This document shows positions 53,201 to 61,496 of a stretch of 64,000 nt of DNA, piece by piece. The notes below the pieces were generated by a model that was not told where the DNA came from, did not search any database, and saw only the letters and a list, made by a program, of their open reading frames with translations. Position 1 is the first letter of the stretch. The number at the start of each line of letters is the position of its first letter. The stretch is from Pseudarthrobacter sp. SSS035 (GTDB lineage: Bacteria; Actinomycetota; Actinomycetes; Actinomycetales; Micrococcaceae). The stretch lies in NCBI RefSeq assembly GCF_023273875.1, contig NZ_CP096882.1:1054001-1118000 (forward strand), in the 5' to 3' direction. Made by a program: the position numbers and the translations under genes.

Positions 53201-53656
53201 CTGCAGGCGCACAACCCCGTGTCGCCGGACTTCGCCCGGCGGACGGTGGCCGCAGTGAACACGACTGCAGCCGAGGTCAAGGCCGGGGATGCCATCACGC
53301 TGGCGGTTTCCAAACTGGACCTCACCTCGCTGGGCAGCCCGGTGAATACGTCGCTGGCTGCGGTGTTCACCGACAGCGCCGGGACTGTGACGGATCTTGG
53401 CACGGTGCCGGTTTCGGCGGGCGCTGCCGCCGTGAATCTCGCCGTTCCTGCTGGCGCTGCTGCGGGGACCGGAACCCTGACGCTCACGGCCGCCGAGTCC
53501 GGCACCGTGGTGAAGGCTGCTGTCCAGGTCGCTGCCAGCGGACCCGTTCCGCCGGTCTGCACGGCACCGGTACCGCCCACCAAGTGGTACGACGTCCTGG
53601 GGTGGATCCGATACGGCGTTGCCTGGATCCAGTACCAGCAGTGCCTGCGCGGCTAG
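50210..53656 (+). pseudogene. C-terminal fragment of the ExeM/NucH-type nuclease, with 5'-nucleotidase domains
   Basis: The reading frame after the break covers 1148 codons with no signal peptide, so it is exported only if the frameshift is absent. It holds an endonuclease/exonuclease/phosphatase domain (LKIASFNVLNYFPTTGDAL, DVVSLMEIENSAQFG, FLIGDFNSYAQEDPMNVFADAGYV, FRASDHDPVVVGLDLP), then a 5'-nucleotidase metallophosphatase domain (VELNFLGINDFHGRID, SAGDNIGASLFASA, VGNHEFDGGW, FTGHTHKEYAWN), and a 5'-nucleotidase C-terminal domain (STLGNLVADSLLAS, GGLRNELYYAPDG). All catalytic motifs are intact. Together the domains would degrade extracellular DNA and dephosphorylate the nucleotides. Confidence 0.85.
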
Positions 53657-53679
53657 CAGCAGGCAAGCGTTAAACAGAG

Positions 53680-53720
53680 GTGCCCCTCCCCGACTGAACC
53701 AGTTGGGGAGGGGCACTTTT
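53680..53720. terminator. Terminator between the nuclease and the LLM oxidoreductase
   Basis: 16-bp arms (53680-53695 and 53701-53716) with one G-U pair and a 5-nt loop, followed by TTTT. It separates convergent genes and may act in both directions. Confidence 0.85.
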
Positions 53721-53743
53721 GCGTTTCTGCATCAGCCTGAGTG

Positions 53744-55096
53744 TCAGGCGGGCTGCGGCACCCGTTCAAAGGAGTTGGCCGGGACGGCCAGGCCAAAGTG
53801 CTCGCGGAGCGTACGCCCGGTGTATTCGCGCCGGAACAGCCCGCGGTCCTGGAGGATGGGAACCACCTGGTCCACAAAGATGTCCAGGCCGGAGGGCAGC
53901 ACGGGCGGCATGATGTTGAAGCCGTCCGCGGCACCGGACTGGAACCAGTGCTGGATGGCATCCGCCACCTGCTCCGGTGTTCCTGCGAAGGTACGGTGCC
54001 CGCGGCCCCCGCCAAGCCGCCCGATGAGCTGCCGGACAGTTAGGTGTTCGCTGCGGGCGAGGTTCACAATCAAGGTGTAACGGCTCTTGGCACCCTCGAT
54101 CTCGTCCTCCGACGGGAGGTCGGCCGGCAGCTGGCCGTCCAGTTTCAGGGATTCCGGCGGGACGCGCAGCAGGTTGGCCAGCTGCCGCACCGCGTGCTCC
54201 GGCAGGATCAGCTCGTCCAGTTCCCGCTCCAGTTTGAGGGCCTCCGCCTCCGTAGCGCCGATGACGGGAACGATGCCCGGCAGGATCTTGATGGACTGCG
54301 GGTCCCTGCCCGCCGCCGTCGTCCGTCTTTTCAGGTCGGCGTAAAAGTCCTGGGCATCCGCCAGCGTCTGGTGGGCCGTGAAGACCGCCTCCGCGTGCCG
54401 CGCCGCGAAGTCCTTGCCGTTCTCGGACGACCCGGCCTGCACAATCACCGGGTGCCCCTGGACGGACCTGGGCACATCCAGGCCGCCCTCCACCTGGAAA
54501 TGCGGGCCCTGGTGGTCTACCGGATGCACGCGCGAACTGTCAGCCCACACGCCGGCGTCCTTGTCCGCCACCACGGCGTCGTCTTCCCAGCTGTCCCAGA
54601 GCTTCTTGGCTACATCCAGGAATTCAGCTGCCCGCTCGTACCGCTGCGAGTGGGCCGGCTGGCCGGCGAGGGAGAAGTTCCTGGCGGCCGCGTCTCCCGC
54701 CGTGGTCACCACGTTCCAGCCCGCCCTGCCGCCGCTGATGTGGTCCACGGAGGCGAAGCGCCGCGCCAGGTTGTACGGCTCGTTGTACGTCGTCGAGGCG
54801 GTGGCGATCAGCCCGATCCGCTCGGTGACGGCAGCAATGGCGGCTAGCAATACAGTGGGTTCGAGGCTGCCGTAGGGCCGCTGGGCCACGTTTCCGTGCA
54901 GCACCGGGGAATCGGCGAAAAAGATCGAGTCCAGCTTGCCGCGCTCCGCCGTCTGGGCCAGCCGCTGGAAGTGGGCCACGTCCGTGCCAGCGAAGCTGTT
55001 GCTCTCCGGCAGCCGCCACGACGCCTCGTGGTGGCCGGTGCTCATCAGGAAGGCGTTCAGGTGCAGCTGCCTGGCGCCGCCAACCGTGGCACTCAC
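53744..55096 (-). CDS. LLM-class flavin monooxygenase (NtaA/SnaA/DszA group)
   Basis: FMN-dependent luciferase-like monooxygenase of 450 residues that probably attacks an organosulfur compound. Typical group motifs are LHLNAFLMSTGHHEASWRLP, LAQTAERGKLDSIFFADSP, ISGGRAGWNVVTT and GHPVIVQAGSSENGKDFAARHAEAVFT. The long insertion relative to bacterial luciferase is typical of NtaA/DszA enzymes. It is the last gene of the sulfonate operon and overlaps the dioxygenase stop by 4 nt. Confidence 0.9.
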   Translation of the reverse strand: MSATVGGARQLHLNAFLMSTGHHEASWRLPESNSFAGTDVAHFQRLAQTAERGKLDSIFFADSPVLHGNVAQRPYGSLEPTVLLAAIAAVTERIGLIATASTTYNEPYNLARRFASVDHISGGRAGWNVVTTAGDAAARNFSLAGQPAHSQRYERAAEFLDVAKKLWDSWEDDAVVADKDAGVWADSSRVHPVDHQGPHFQVEGGLDVPRSVQGHPVIVQAGSSENGKDFAARHAEAVFTAHQTLADAQDFYADLKRRTTAAGRDPQSIKILPGIVPVIGATEAEALKLERELDELILPEHAVRQLANLLRVPPESLKLDGQLPADLPSEDEIEGAKSRYTLIVNLARSEHLTVRQLIGRLGGGRGHRTFAGTPEQVADAIQHWFQSGAADGFNIMPPVLPSGLDIFVDQVVPILQDRGLFRREYTGRTLREHFGLAVPANSFERVPQPA

Positions 55097-56052
55097 GCGC
55101 GAACCCCGGCTGCATCGCGGGCAACTGCTTCAGGAACGACGACGGTCTCGGAGTAGGCGGACGAGTCGCCCTTGATGGAGGTGCTCCTGCGTCCGTCCAC
55201 GCCGCGGGGAAGATCGCCGGCGATGGTCACGCGGTTGAGCTGGCGGGGCTGGCCGTCGTAGTTGTCCGGGGCGTAGTGCTGGGTGATGCGGTTGTCGAAC
55301 AGCACCAGCTGGTCCGGTTCCCAGTTCACGCGCACCACGTTCTCCGGGCGGGTGATGTAGGCCTGCAGGAGGCGCAGGATGTCCTTGGACTCCGTGTTGG
55401 ACAGGCCGACGATCCGCAGCCGCTGCGCGAAGCCCCCAATGAACAATCCGCGCTCGCCGGTCAGTGGGTGGACCCGCACCACGGGGTGGGCGGATTCGAA
55501 GTGGATCCGGGTGAACTCCTTGCGGCGTTCGTCTGCGTTGGCGTGTTCCAGGTTCTTGGGCACGGAGTAGTCGTAGTCGTTGGTGTGGATGGCCCAGAGG
55601 GTGTCGGCGAAGTTCCGCAGCTCCTCCGGCAGGTCCTGGTAGGCCCCGGCCGAGGACGCGATCAGGGTTTCCCCGCCGTAGCCCGGCAGGGTGATGCTGC
55701 GCAGGGTGGAGGCCTGCGGCGGGTTCACCACAAAGGTGACGTCGGTGTGCCAGTTGTTGGCACTGCCGTTTTCGCTGTCCACGGGCAGGACCGCGGGCTT
55801 TCCGTCCACGGAGGCCACCGTGGGGTGGGCCTTGGTGAGCGGGCCGAAGCGGCTGGCGAAACGCACCTGGTCCTCGTCGGTGCGGATGTTCGCTTCCCGG
55901 AAGACCAGGGCCTTGTGCGTGTTCAAGGCGTCCCGGAGCTGCGCCACGGTGTCCGGCGACAGGTCTGCACTGAGGTCCAGGCCGCGGATTTCGGCGCCGA
56001 TGCGGGAGCTGAGCTTGGTGAACTGGAGCTTGGTTTCGGTGATGACGGTCAT
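55093..56052 (-). CDS. TauD-family alpha-ketoglutarate-dependent dioxygenase
   Basis: Non-haem Fe(II) dioxygenase of 319 residues that hydroxylates a sulfonate or sulfate ester, leading to sulfite or sulfate release. The iron ligands are His102 and Asp104 in NNWHTDVTF and His259 in RITQHYAPDN; the ketoglutarate-binding Arg is in the RQLNRVTIAG segment. AKG contact residues resemble alkylsulfatase AtsK as well as taurine dioxygenase. It lies between the permease and the LLM monooxygenase. Confidence 0.91.
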   Translation of the reverse strand: MTVITETKLQFTKLSSRIGAEIRGLDLSADLSPDTVAQLRDALNTHKALVFREANIRTDEDQVRFASRFGPLTKAHPTVASVDGKPAVLPVDSENGSANNWHTDVTFVVNPPQASTLRSITLPGYGGETLIASSAGAYQDLPEELRNFADTLWAIHTNDYDYSVPKNLEHANADERRKEFTRIHFESAHPVVRVHPLTGERGLFIGGFAQRLRIVGLSNTESKDILRLLQAYITRPENVVRVNWEPDQLVLFDNRITQHYAPDNYDGQPRQLNRVTIAGDLPRGVDGRRSTSIKGDSSAYSETVVVPEAVARDAAGVRA

Positions 56053-56112
56053 GGTGTTCCTTTGCAGTTCAGAAGGGGCAGTTAGGTGCTTATTGGTTGA
56101 GGCGCGGAGTGG

Positions 56113-57036
56113 TCAGGTGTCGGAGCCGACGGCAGTGCGCCAGCGGGAGAAGTGCCGTTCCAGTGCCACGAGGACGGTGTTGACCAGCAGTCCCACGACG
56201 GAGACGGTCAGGATGCCGGCGTACATGTCCGGGATCAGGAAGCTGCTCTGCGCGTTGACGATCAGGTAGCCCAGGCCGGCTTTGGCGCCCACCATCTCGG
56301 CGGCGATGAGCACCAGGATGGAGGAGGTCCCGGCCATCCTGATGCCGGTGAAGATCGTGGGGACCGCAGACGGCAGGATCACCTTCTGGAAGAGCCGGAA
56401 GCTGTTCAGCCCCAGGGATTTCGCGGCCCGGATCAGCAGCGGGTCCACGGTCCGGACGCCGGCGATGGTGTTCAGCAGGACCGGGAAGAACGCGGCGTAG
56501 GCCACGATGGTGATCTTCGATTCCTCCCCGATGCCCAGCAGCAGGGTGAACACCGGCAGCAGAGCCAGGGTTGCCGTGTTGCGGAAAAGCTCCAGCAGCG
56601 GGTTGAGGAACGAATTCAGCCAGCCGTACCAGGCAATCAGGAGTCCCAGGACGACGGCGGACACCACGGCGATGCCGAACCCGGACACCGAACGGGTCAG
56701 GCTGGCCTGGAGGTGGCTTTGGAGCTGGCCGTTCTCCAGGAGCCTGGCTCCGGCCGCCAGGACTTCGTGCAGCGGCGGCAGGAAGACCCGGGTGGCCGGG
56801 CTGGCCAGGAACAGCGGACCCACTTCCCACAGTGCGAGGAACAGGATGACGGCGAGCGATTTCCACCCGGCTCGCCCCGCGAGGCGGGCTGCGGCACCCA
56901 GCCTGGCTGCCGGCGTCGGGCGTTGCCCCCGTTCCGGGCCGGACGGTCCGGAGGTCCCGGGCTGCGTGGCTCCGGGCTTTAGGGAAGGGTCGACGGCGGC
57001 AGCCGCCTCTTGCGGTCGGGTCAACACAGTGCTCAT
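56113..57036 (-). CDS. ssuC: Sulfonate ABC transporter permease
   Basis: Inner-membrane permease of 307 residues with about six membrane helices after a 65-residue N-terminal tail of low complexity. The EAA-type loop is LIRAAKSLGLNSFRLFQKVILPSAVPTIFTGIRMAG, characteristic of SsuC/TauC-type permeases. Its start overlaps the ATPase stop by one base (TGATG). It works with the adjacent ATPase and substrate-binding protein. Confidence 0.9.
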   Translation of the reverse strand: MSTVLTRPQEAAAAVDPSLKPGATQPGTSGPSGPERGQRPTPAARLGAAARLAGRAGWKSLAVILFLALWEVGPLFLASPATRVFLPPLHEVLAAGARLLENGQLQSHLQASLTRSVSGFGIAVVSAVVLGLLIAWYGWLNSFLNPLLELFRNTATLALLPVFTLLLGIGEESKITIVAYAAFFPVLLNTIAGVRTVDPLLIRAAKSLGLNSFRLFQKVILPSAVPTIFTGIRMAGTSSILVLIAAEMVGAKAGLGYLIVNAQSSFLIPDMYAGILTVSVVGLLVNTVLVALERHFSRWRTAVGSDT

Positions 57037-57920
57037 CAGGCCGCACTCCTTTCGAGGGGTTGTTCATCGGGGGCGGTGCCGTCCGGGAGGATCTTCCGGT
57101 GGCCGGAGTCCTGGGCCAGGCGGACTTCGTCATGCAGCAGGGACCAGACCCGGTGCCGGTGTTCCACAAAGGCCGGATGCGAGCGGATGTCCGCGTCGCC
57201 GTCGCGGTCGGGGATGTTGATGTCCACTATTTCCTTGAGCCGGCCGGGGCGGGCGCTGAGCACCGCCACCCGCTGGCCGAGGTAGACCGCTTCGTCGATC
57301 CCGTGAGTGATGAAGACGATGGTTTTACCCGTGGCCTTCCAGATCCGCAGGAGCTCGTCCTGGAGCTGTTCGCGGGTCTGGGCGTCCAGGGCGGCGAAGG
57401 GCTCGTCCATCAGCAGAACGTCCGGCTCATAGGCGAGGCTTCTGGCAATGGCCACGCGCTGCTTCATACCGCCGGACAGTTCATGCGGATAGCGGTCCTC
57501 GAACCCGGCAAGGCCCACCAGATCGAGGAATTCGCTGGCCTTCGCCGCCCGTTCCTTCTTGGACAGGCCCGTGTTCTCGAGGCCGATCGAGACGTTGGCC
57601 GAGGCCGTACGCCAGGGGAACAGCGCGTACTGCTGGAAGACAACCGCCCTGTCCTGGCCGGGCCCCGTCACTTCCTTGCCGTCCACCATGACCTTTCCCG
57701 AGGTGGGGCGGGAAAGGCCGGCCAGCAGATCCAGGAGCGTGGTCTTGCCGGAGCCGCTGGGGCCCACCAGGGTGAGGAACTCACCGGCGGCCACGTCCAG
57801 GCTGAGGTCATCCAGCGCGGTGAGGACCGATGCTTCCGTCCCGGCGTTCCTGCCGGCCCCTTTGCCCGGCCGGACAGTGAATTCCTTGGTGACGTTCCTG
57901 AGACTGATCTTGGGTGTCAT
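57036..57920 (-). CDS. ssuB: Sulfonate ABC transporter ATP-binding protein
   Basis: ATPase of 294 residues. Walker A is GPSGSGKTT, the Q loop is in VFQQYALFPWRTASANVSIGLE, the signature is LSGGMKQRVAIARS, and Walker B is DVLLMDEPFAALDAQTREQLQDE with the H loop FITHGIDEAVYLGQR. This is the SsuB/TauB/NrtD subfamily. It begins 3 nt after the binding-protein stop. The C-terminal 40 residues contain a segment about HRVWSLLHDEV, seen in related transporters. Confidence 0.92.
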   Translation of the reverse strand: MTPKISLRNVTKEFTVRPGKGAGRNAGTEASVLTALDDLSLDVAAGEFLTLVGPSGSGKTTLLDLLAGLSRPTSGKVMVDGKEVTGPGQDRAVVFQQYALFPWRTASANVSIGLENTGLSKKERAAKASEFLDLVGLAGFEDRYPHELSGGMKQRVAIARSLAYEPDVLLMDEPFAALDAQTREQLQDELLRIWKATGKTIVFITHGIDEAVYLGQRVAVLSARPGRLKEIVDINIPDRDGDADIRSHPAFVEHRHRVWSLLHDEVRLAQDSGHRKILPDGTAPDEQPLERSAA

Positions 57921-57923
57921 CTT

Positions 57924-59042
57924 CTATCCTTTCGAGGTTGCTGCCGGTGCCGGGGTTTCCAGCAGGTTGAACTCATTGGTGTAGAGCTTCTTGGTGTCCA
58001 GGTCGCCGGTGATGATTCCGGCGGACTTCAGGTAATCGGACCAGCGCGTGAAGTCCTGGTCCTGGAGCCGGCCGCCCGGCGATGCCACTCCCACGCTCTT
58101 CCAGTACTTCAGCGTCTCCGTGCTCTCGTTGCGGCCGCGCTTGGTGATGATTTCCTCGAACTTGGCGATCACCTGCTCCCGCGGCGTGGTGCGCTCCCAC
58201 TCGATGGCCTTGGCGATTCCGGTGACCAACGTGCGGCTGGTTTCCGGATTCTTGGCCAGGAAATCCTTGCGGAGGACGTACTGGCCGGCGTCGAACGGGC
58301 CGCCGATCACGCCGACGTCGGTGAACAGGGCCCGTACGCCGCCTTCGGCAAGCGCACGGTCCTGGAGCACCCCGCCGAGTGTGCCGACGTCGACCTGCTT
58401 CTTGCGGAGGGCCACTTCGGTTTCGTTCGGCGGCACCACCACCAGCTGGACCTGCTTGATCTCGTCCGGGGTCAGTCCGCTGTTCTTCAGGTGGGTGTTG
58501 ATGATCGCTTCGTGGTGCGCGCCCAGGGTGTTCACGGCGACTTTTTTGCCGATCAGGTCCCGGGCCGTCTTGATGGGACTGCCCTCTTCCACGTAGTAGC
58601 CGGTGAACGTTTCCTTGTCCTCGCCGTAGTAGTTGATGACGGCCTGGACGGGCGCGCCGGCTTCGATGAGCTTGATGACGGCGCCGGTGAAAGCTCCCCC
58701 GATGTCGGTCTGGTCGGTGGCCACGGACTGGATGCTCTGCGGCCCGCTGGTGGTGTTGCTGACCCACTCGAGCTTGATGTCGCCCAGGTAGCCGAGGTCC
58801 TCCGCCACTTCCACCAGCGCCACGGTGTTGGGCGAACCCTGGTAGCGGATGGTCTTCACTTCGGTGCCGGCGCCGCTGCCCCCGGACTGGGCTGTCGCTG
58901 CGCCGCCACAACCCGTCAGCACCAGCGAGAGCGCCATGGCTGCGGCGGCTGCGGCCACAGTGCCTGCTGCCTTCCTTGCAGCAGGGACTGCAGCCCTGCC
59001 TGCAGCGGGGGCGGTTCGTGCGGATGGCTTTCGGAATCTCAT
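57924..59042 (-). CDS. ssuA: Sulfonate-type ABC transporter substrate-binding lipoprotein
   Basis: Exported binding protein of 372 residues from ATG 59042 (MRFRKPSART). The signal peptide ends in lipobox LTGC. The mature NMT1/SsuA-type fold has IRYQGSPNTVALVEVAEDLGYLGDIKLEWV, TDIGGAFTGAVIKLIEAGAPV and IKTARDLIGKKVAVNTLGAHHEAIINTHLK. Substrates are inferred from the adjacent desulfonation genes; taurine, alkanesulfonates or sulfate esters are possible. It is the first gene of the five-gene operon. Confidence 0.88.
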   Translation of the reverse strand: MRFRKPSARTAPAAGRAAVPAARKAAGTVAAAAAAMALSLVLTGCGGAATAQSGGSGAGTEVKTIRYQGSPNTVALVEVAEDLGYLGDIKLEWVSNTTSGPQSIQSVATDQTDIGGAFTGAVIKLIEAGAPVQAVINYYGEDKETFTGYYVEEGSPIKTARDLIGKKVAVNTLGAHHEAIINTHLKNSGLTPDEIKQVQLVVVPPNETEVALRKKQVDVGTLGGVLQDRALAEGGVRALFTDVGVIGGPFDAGQYVLRKDFLAKNPETSRTLVTGIAKAIEWERTTPREQVIAKFEEIITKRGRNESTETLKYWKSVGVASPGGRLQDQDFTRWSDYLKSAGIITGDLDTKKLYTNEFNLLETPAPAATSKG

Positions 59043-59332
59043 GGCTGAATCTTTCTGCGCTGGAGGTGTGGAACCGGTGATGCGGGTCCGGGCCGGCTGG
59101 CTTGTGGCAACCACTAGAACAGAGATGGAAGGGCGGTAAAAGGGCGGCATTCACACGAGGAAACCGCAGGTCACGGGCGTCCATGGGGCGTAGCACGGGG
59201 CAATCCGGACGTACGAGGCAACGCCGCGTCATCCTCCACAACAGGGCGCAACACTGCGTCAGGGATCGTCGGGACCGAGGCTGCGCGAAGTCATCAACCG
59301 CAACGCCAGGACACGGCGGCTTAACATTCTCC

Positions 59333-59395
59333 GGGTTTTTGTCCACATAATCGGCGTTGCCGCACGCTCAGGGGACGTTATCTGGACAAAAACCC
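59333..59395. repeat. 18-bp inverted repeat upstream of the sulfonate operon
   Basis: GGGTTTTTGTCCACATAA (59333-59350) and TTATCTGGACAAAAACCC (59378-59395) match as inverted repeats except for one position, with 27 bp between. It lies about 290 bp before the binding-protein ATG and 39 bp after the FAD-protein stop. The rest of the gap 59043-59433 shows no gene. The repeat has no terminal U tract, so it may be a regulator site or a remnant of a mobile element. Confidence 0.6.
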
Positions 59396-59433
59396 AGGGA
59401 CGCGAGGACGAATATTTCGCTGCGGCGGGATCC

Positions 59434-61422
59434 TCAGTGTCCGAGGATCCCCTGTGCGATTTCGTCCGCGTCGCGGAGCGTCCGCTGCCCGCTGGCGTAC
59501 GTGGCGCCGCCCGGCTGGAGCGCTTCCGCGGCGATGGCCGTGCCCCACTGGGTGGCCGAAAGCTGCAGGCCCAGCACGTAGAGACCATCGGTGACCGAGC
59601 CGTTGGCCGCCACCGGCCGGTACGGGTGCGGCGCCACGTCCAGCCCGGTGGCCTGCACCGGCGCACCTTCCGCCGTCATCATCAGCCGGGGCCGCACCAT
59701 CCCGTCCGCAAGAAGCTGTTCCAGGAGCGGTGAGTCGTTCGCAGAGACGCGGTTGGCCGGCGCGAGGGCCTCCACCATGGTCTTCGCCGCCACCGGCGGA
59801 CCGTTCACCCAGGGCGAGACGGCGGTAAAGCGGCCTGACCGGCGGTCCACACTGAACCGGGGGTCCGGCCCCACGAAACTGACCACGCCGGCGCGCGCCA
59901 GGGCAGCCAGTTGTTCGGAGCGCAGCGCAGGCGGTCCGCTGGCCAGGCCCTCCACAAACGACTCAAACCAGCCACGCAGGCCGGCCACCCAGGATTCATC
60001 CGTGATGCCGCCGTCGGCCACTGCCGTTTTCAGCACCGCACGCCCGTGATGCAGCGCGCCGATGGCCATCTTCACCGGATCCTCCTCGCCCAGTGCGGAG
60101 CGGCGGGCGTCATCGAGCAGGTACTCGACGACGGCGGCATCCAGTTCAGCACGCGATCCGAAGGACCTGCCCGCCAAGGGAGACGCGAGGCCCCGCAGAT
60201 CCAGCCGGTGCCGCGGCCCGACGTGCACTGCCAGGACACTCTCCACCGCGGCCTCCCAGTTGGCGGCGCTGTGGGCATGCGGGCGCAGCGCCTCATCCAG
60301 CGCGGGCAGGAACTCGGCTGCGTCGGGGACGGCCGCGGGCTGCGAGCGCACCAGGGTGGAGTAGTAGGCCCAGAGGGTGTCGCGGTGCAGCAGGGGCCAG
60401 AGATCATGGTCGAAGCCCGGGCGGATCCCGGTGGCCGCGAACCGTTCCAGCGCGGCATCGGTCAGGTACCGCAGGGTGACCGACGCCGGGTAGTAGCCGG
60501 CAAGTGCGGCCTTGGCCCGGTACGGGGTGCCGCGGCGGGAGGCGGCAATGATCAGCGGTTCCTGGCCGGACGGCTGATACTCGAGCCGGGTTCCGGCGTC
60601 GATGAACTTTCCGCCGCGGCCCTCCGTGAGCTGGCCCATCGCGTCGAAGAAGTTCAGCCCCATCCCCCGGACCAGGACCGGTTCGCCGGCCGGAACCGCG
60701 GCCCAGTCGACGTCCGCCGGGACGGCCGGCGGGAAGTAGCTCAGGCCCAGCTGTGCGGCCGATGCCTGGAGTTCCCGCTGTTCCGGGTTCAGCCGGGATG
60801 CAAGGTGCCCCAGGGCCAGGACCACGGAATCGACCGTGACCGAACCGCCGCCGGCGAGTCCGACGTCGAACGTACTGGGGGCTGTCCCGCCTGCGGCACT
60901 CTCCCCCAGTGTCCCCGCCGTTCCGTCGCGCGACGGGCGCACCGACACGGCCGTCGTTTCGTGGAAACAGACGGTGACGCCGTCGGGCAGTTTTGCCGTC
61001 AGCTCGTCGAGCGTGCAGCGCAGGTAGCGGCCGTACAGCGCCCGGCTGGGGAAGTCCCGCGTTCCCAAGGCAGCCAGTTCGGACCGCTCGTCCAGCGTCA
61101 GGGCCGGCATCGGCTCACGCTGCTGCCGGGCCCGCCAGCGGTCGAACGTGGTGCCCGCGACGGGCGGCGCCAGCCGGGGGTCTTCAGGGATGACGGTGGG
61201 ATAAAAGGACTGGGTGTTCATAAGGTACAGCCGGGACTGGCCTGGCTGCCACACGTGCCCCGGACCCGCCGGATAGGGGTCGATGACGTCGATATGGAGG
61301 GATGCGGGGCCGGAGTGGGCAGCGGCGTACGCGGCGGCGTGTGCGAGCAAACGCTCCAGCACACTCGTTCCCCGCGGTCCGGCGCCGATGATGGCGGCCC
61401 GGATGCTCTTCGATTTACCCAA
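59434..61422 (-). CDS. FAD/NAD(P)-binding protein (NAD_binding_9 type)
   Basis: Flavoprotein of about 662 residues. The upstream reading frame extends into the divergent peptidase gene, so I use the TTG at 61422 (LGKSKSIRAAIIGAGPRGTS), which directly precedes the dinucleotide-binding GxGPRGxS motif; the exact start is uncertain. Conserved segments include HIDVIDPYPAGPGHVWQPGQSRLYLMNTQ, VDSVVLALGHLASRLNPEQRE, VLVRGMGLNFFDAMGQLTEGRGG and C-terminal GLYVLGLQLSATQWGTAIAAEA. The family is common in actinobacteria, with unknown substrates. Confidence 0.82.
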   Translation of the reverse strand: MGKSKSIRAAIIGAGPRGTSVLERLLAHAAAYAAAHSGPASLHIDVIDPYPAGPGHVWQPGQSRLYLMNTQSFYPTVIPEDPRLAPPVAGTTFDRWRARQQREPMPALTLDERSELAALGTRDFPSRALYGRYLRCTLDELTAKLPDGVTVCFHETTAVSVRPSRDGTAGTLGESAAGGTAPSTFDVGLAGGGSVTVDSVVLALGHLASRLNPEQRELQASAAQLGLSYFPPAVPADVDWAAVPAGEPVLVRGMGLNFFDAMGQLTEGRGGKFIDAGTRLEYQPSGQEPLIIAASRRGTPYRAKAALAGYYPASVTLRYLTDAALERFAATGIRPGFDHDLWPLLHRDTLWAYYSTLVRSQPAAVPDAAEFLPALDEALRPHAHSAANWEAAVESVLAVHVGPRHRLDLRGLASPLAGRSFGSRAELDAAVVEYLLDDARRSALGEEDPVKMAIGALHHGRAVLKTAVADGGITDESWVAGLRGWFESFVEGLASGPPALRSEQLAALARAGVVSFVGPDPRFSVDRRSGRFTAVSPWVNGPPVAAKTMVEALAPANRVSANDSPLLEQLLADGMVRPRLMMTAEGAPVQATGLDVAPHPYRPVAANGSVTDGLYVLGLQLSATQWGTAIAAEALQPGGATYASGQRTLRDADEIAQGILGH

Positions 61423-61496
61423 GCATCCAGAGTATCGGCATGAGCCCAAGGCACTTGACTTGCTTGCGGCGCAAAAATGTTGTTTGGATGGGGCGC

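Noticed and set aside
57060..59048. 662-codon plus-strand ORF
   Set aside because: Antisense to ssuA and ssuB, which have clear family motifs.
59043..59332. SAM or other sulfur riboswitch before the sulfonate operon
   Set aside because: No conserved aptamer stems could be recognised in this stretch.
59911..61443. 510-codon plus-strand ORF
   Set aside because: Antisense to the FAD/NAD(P)-binding protein gene.
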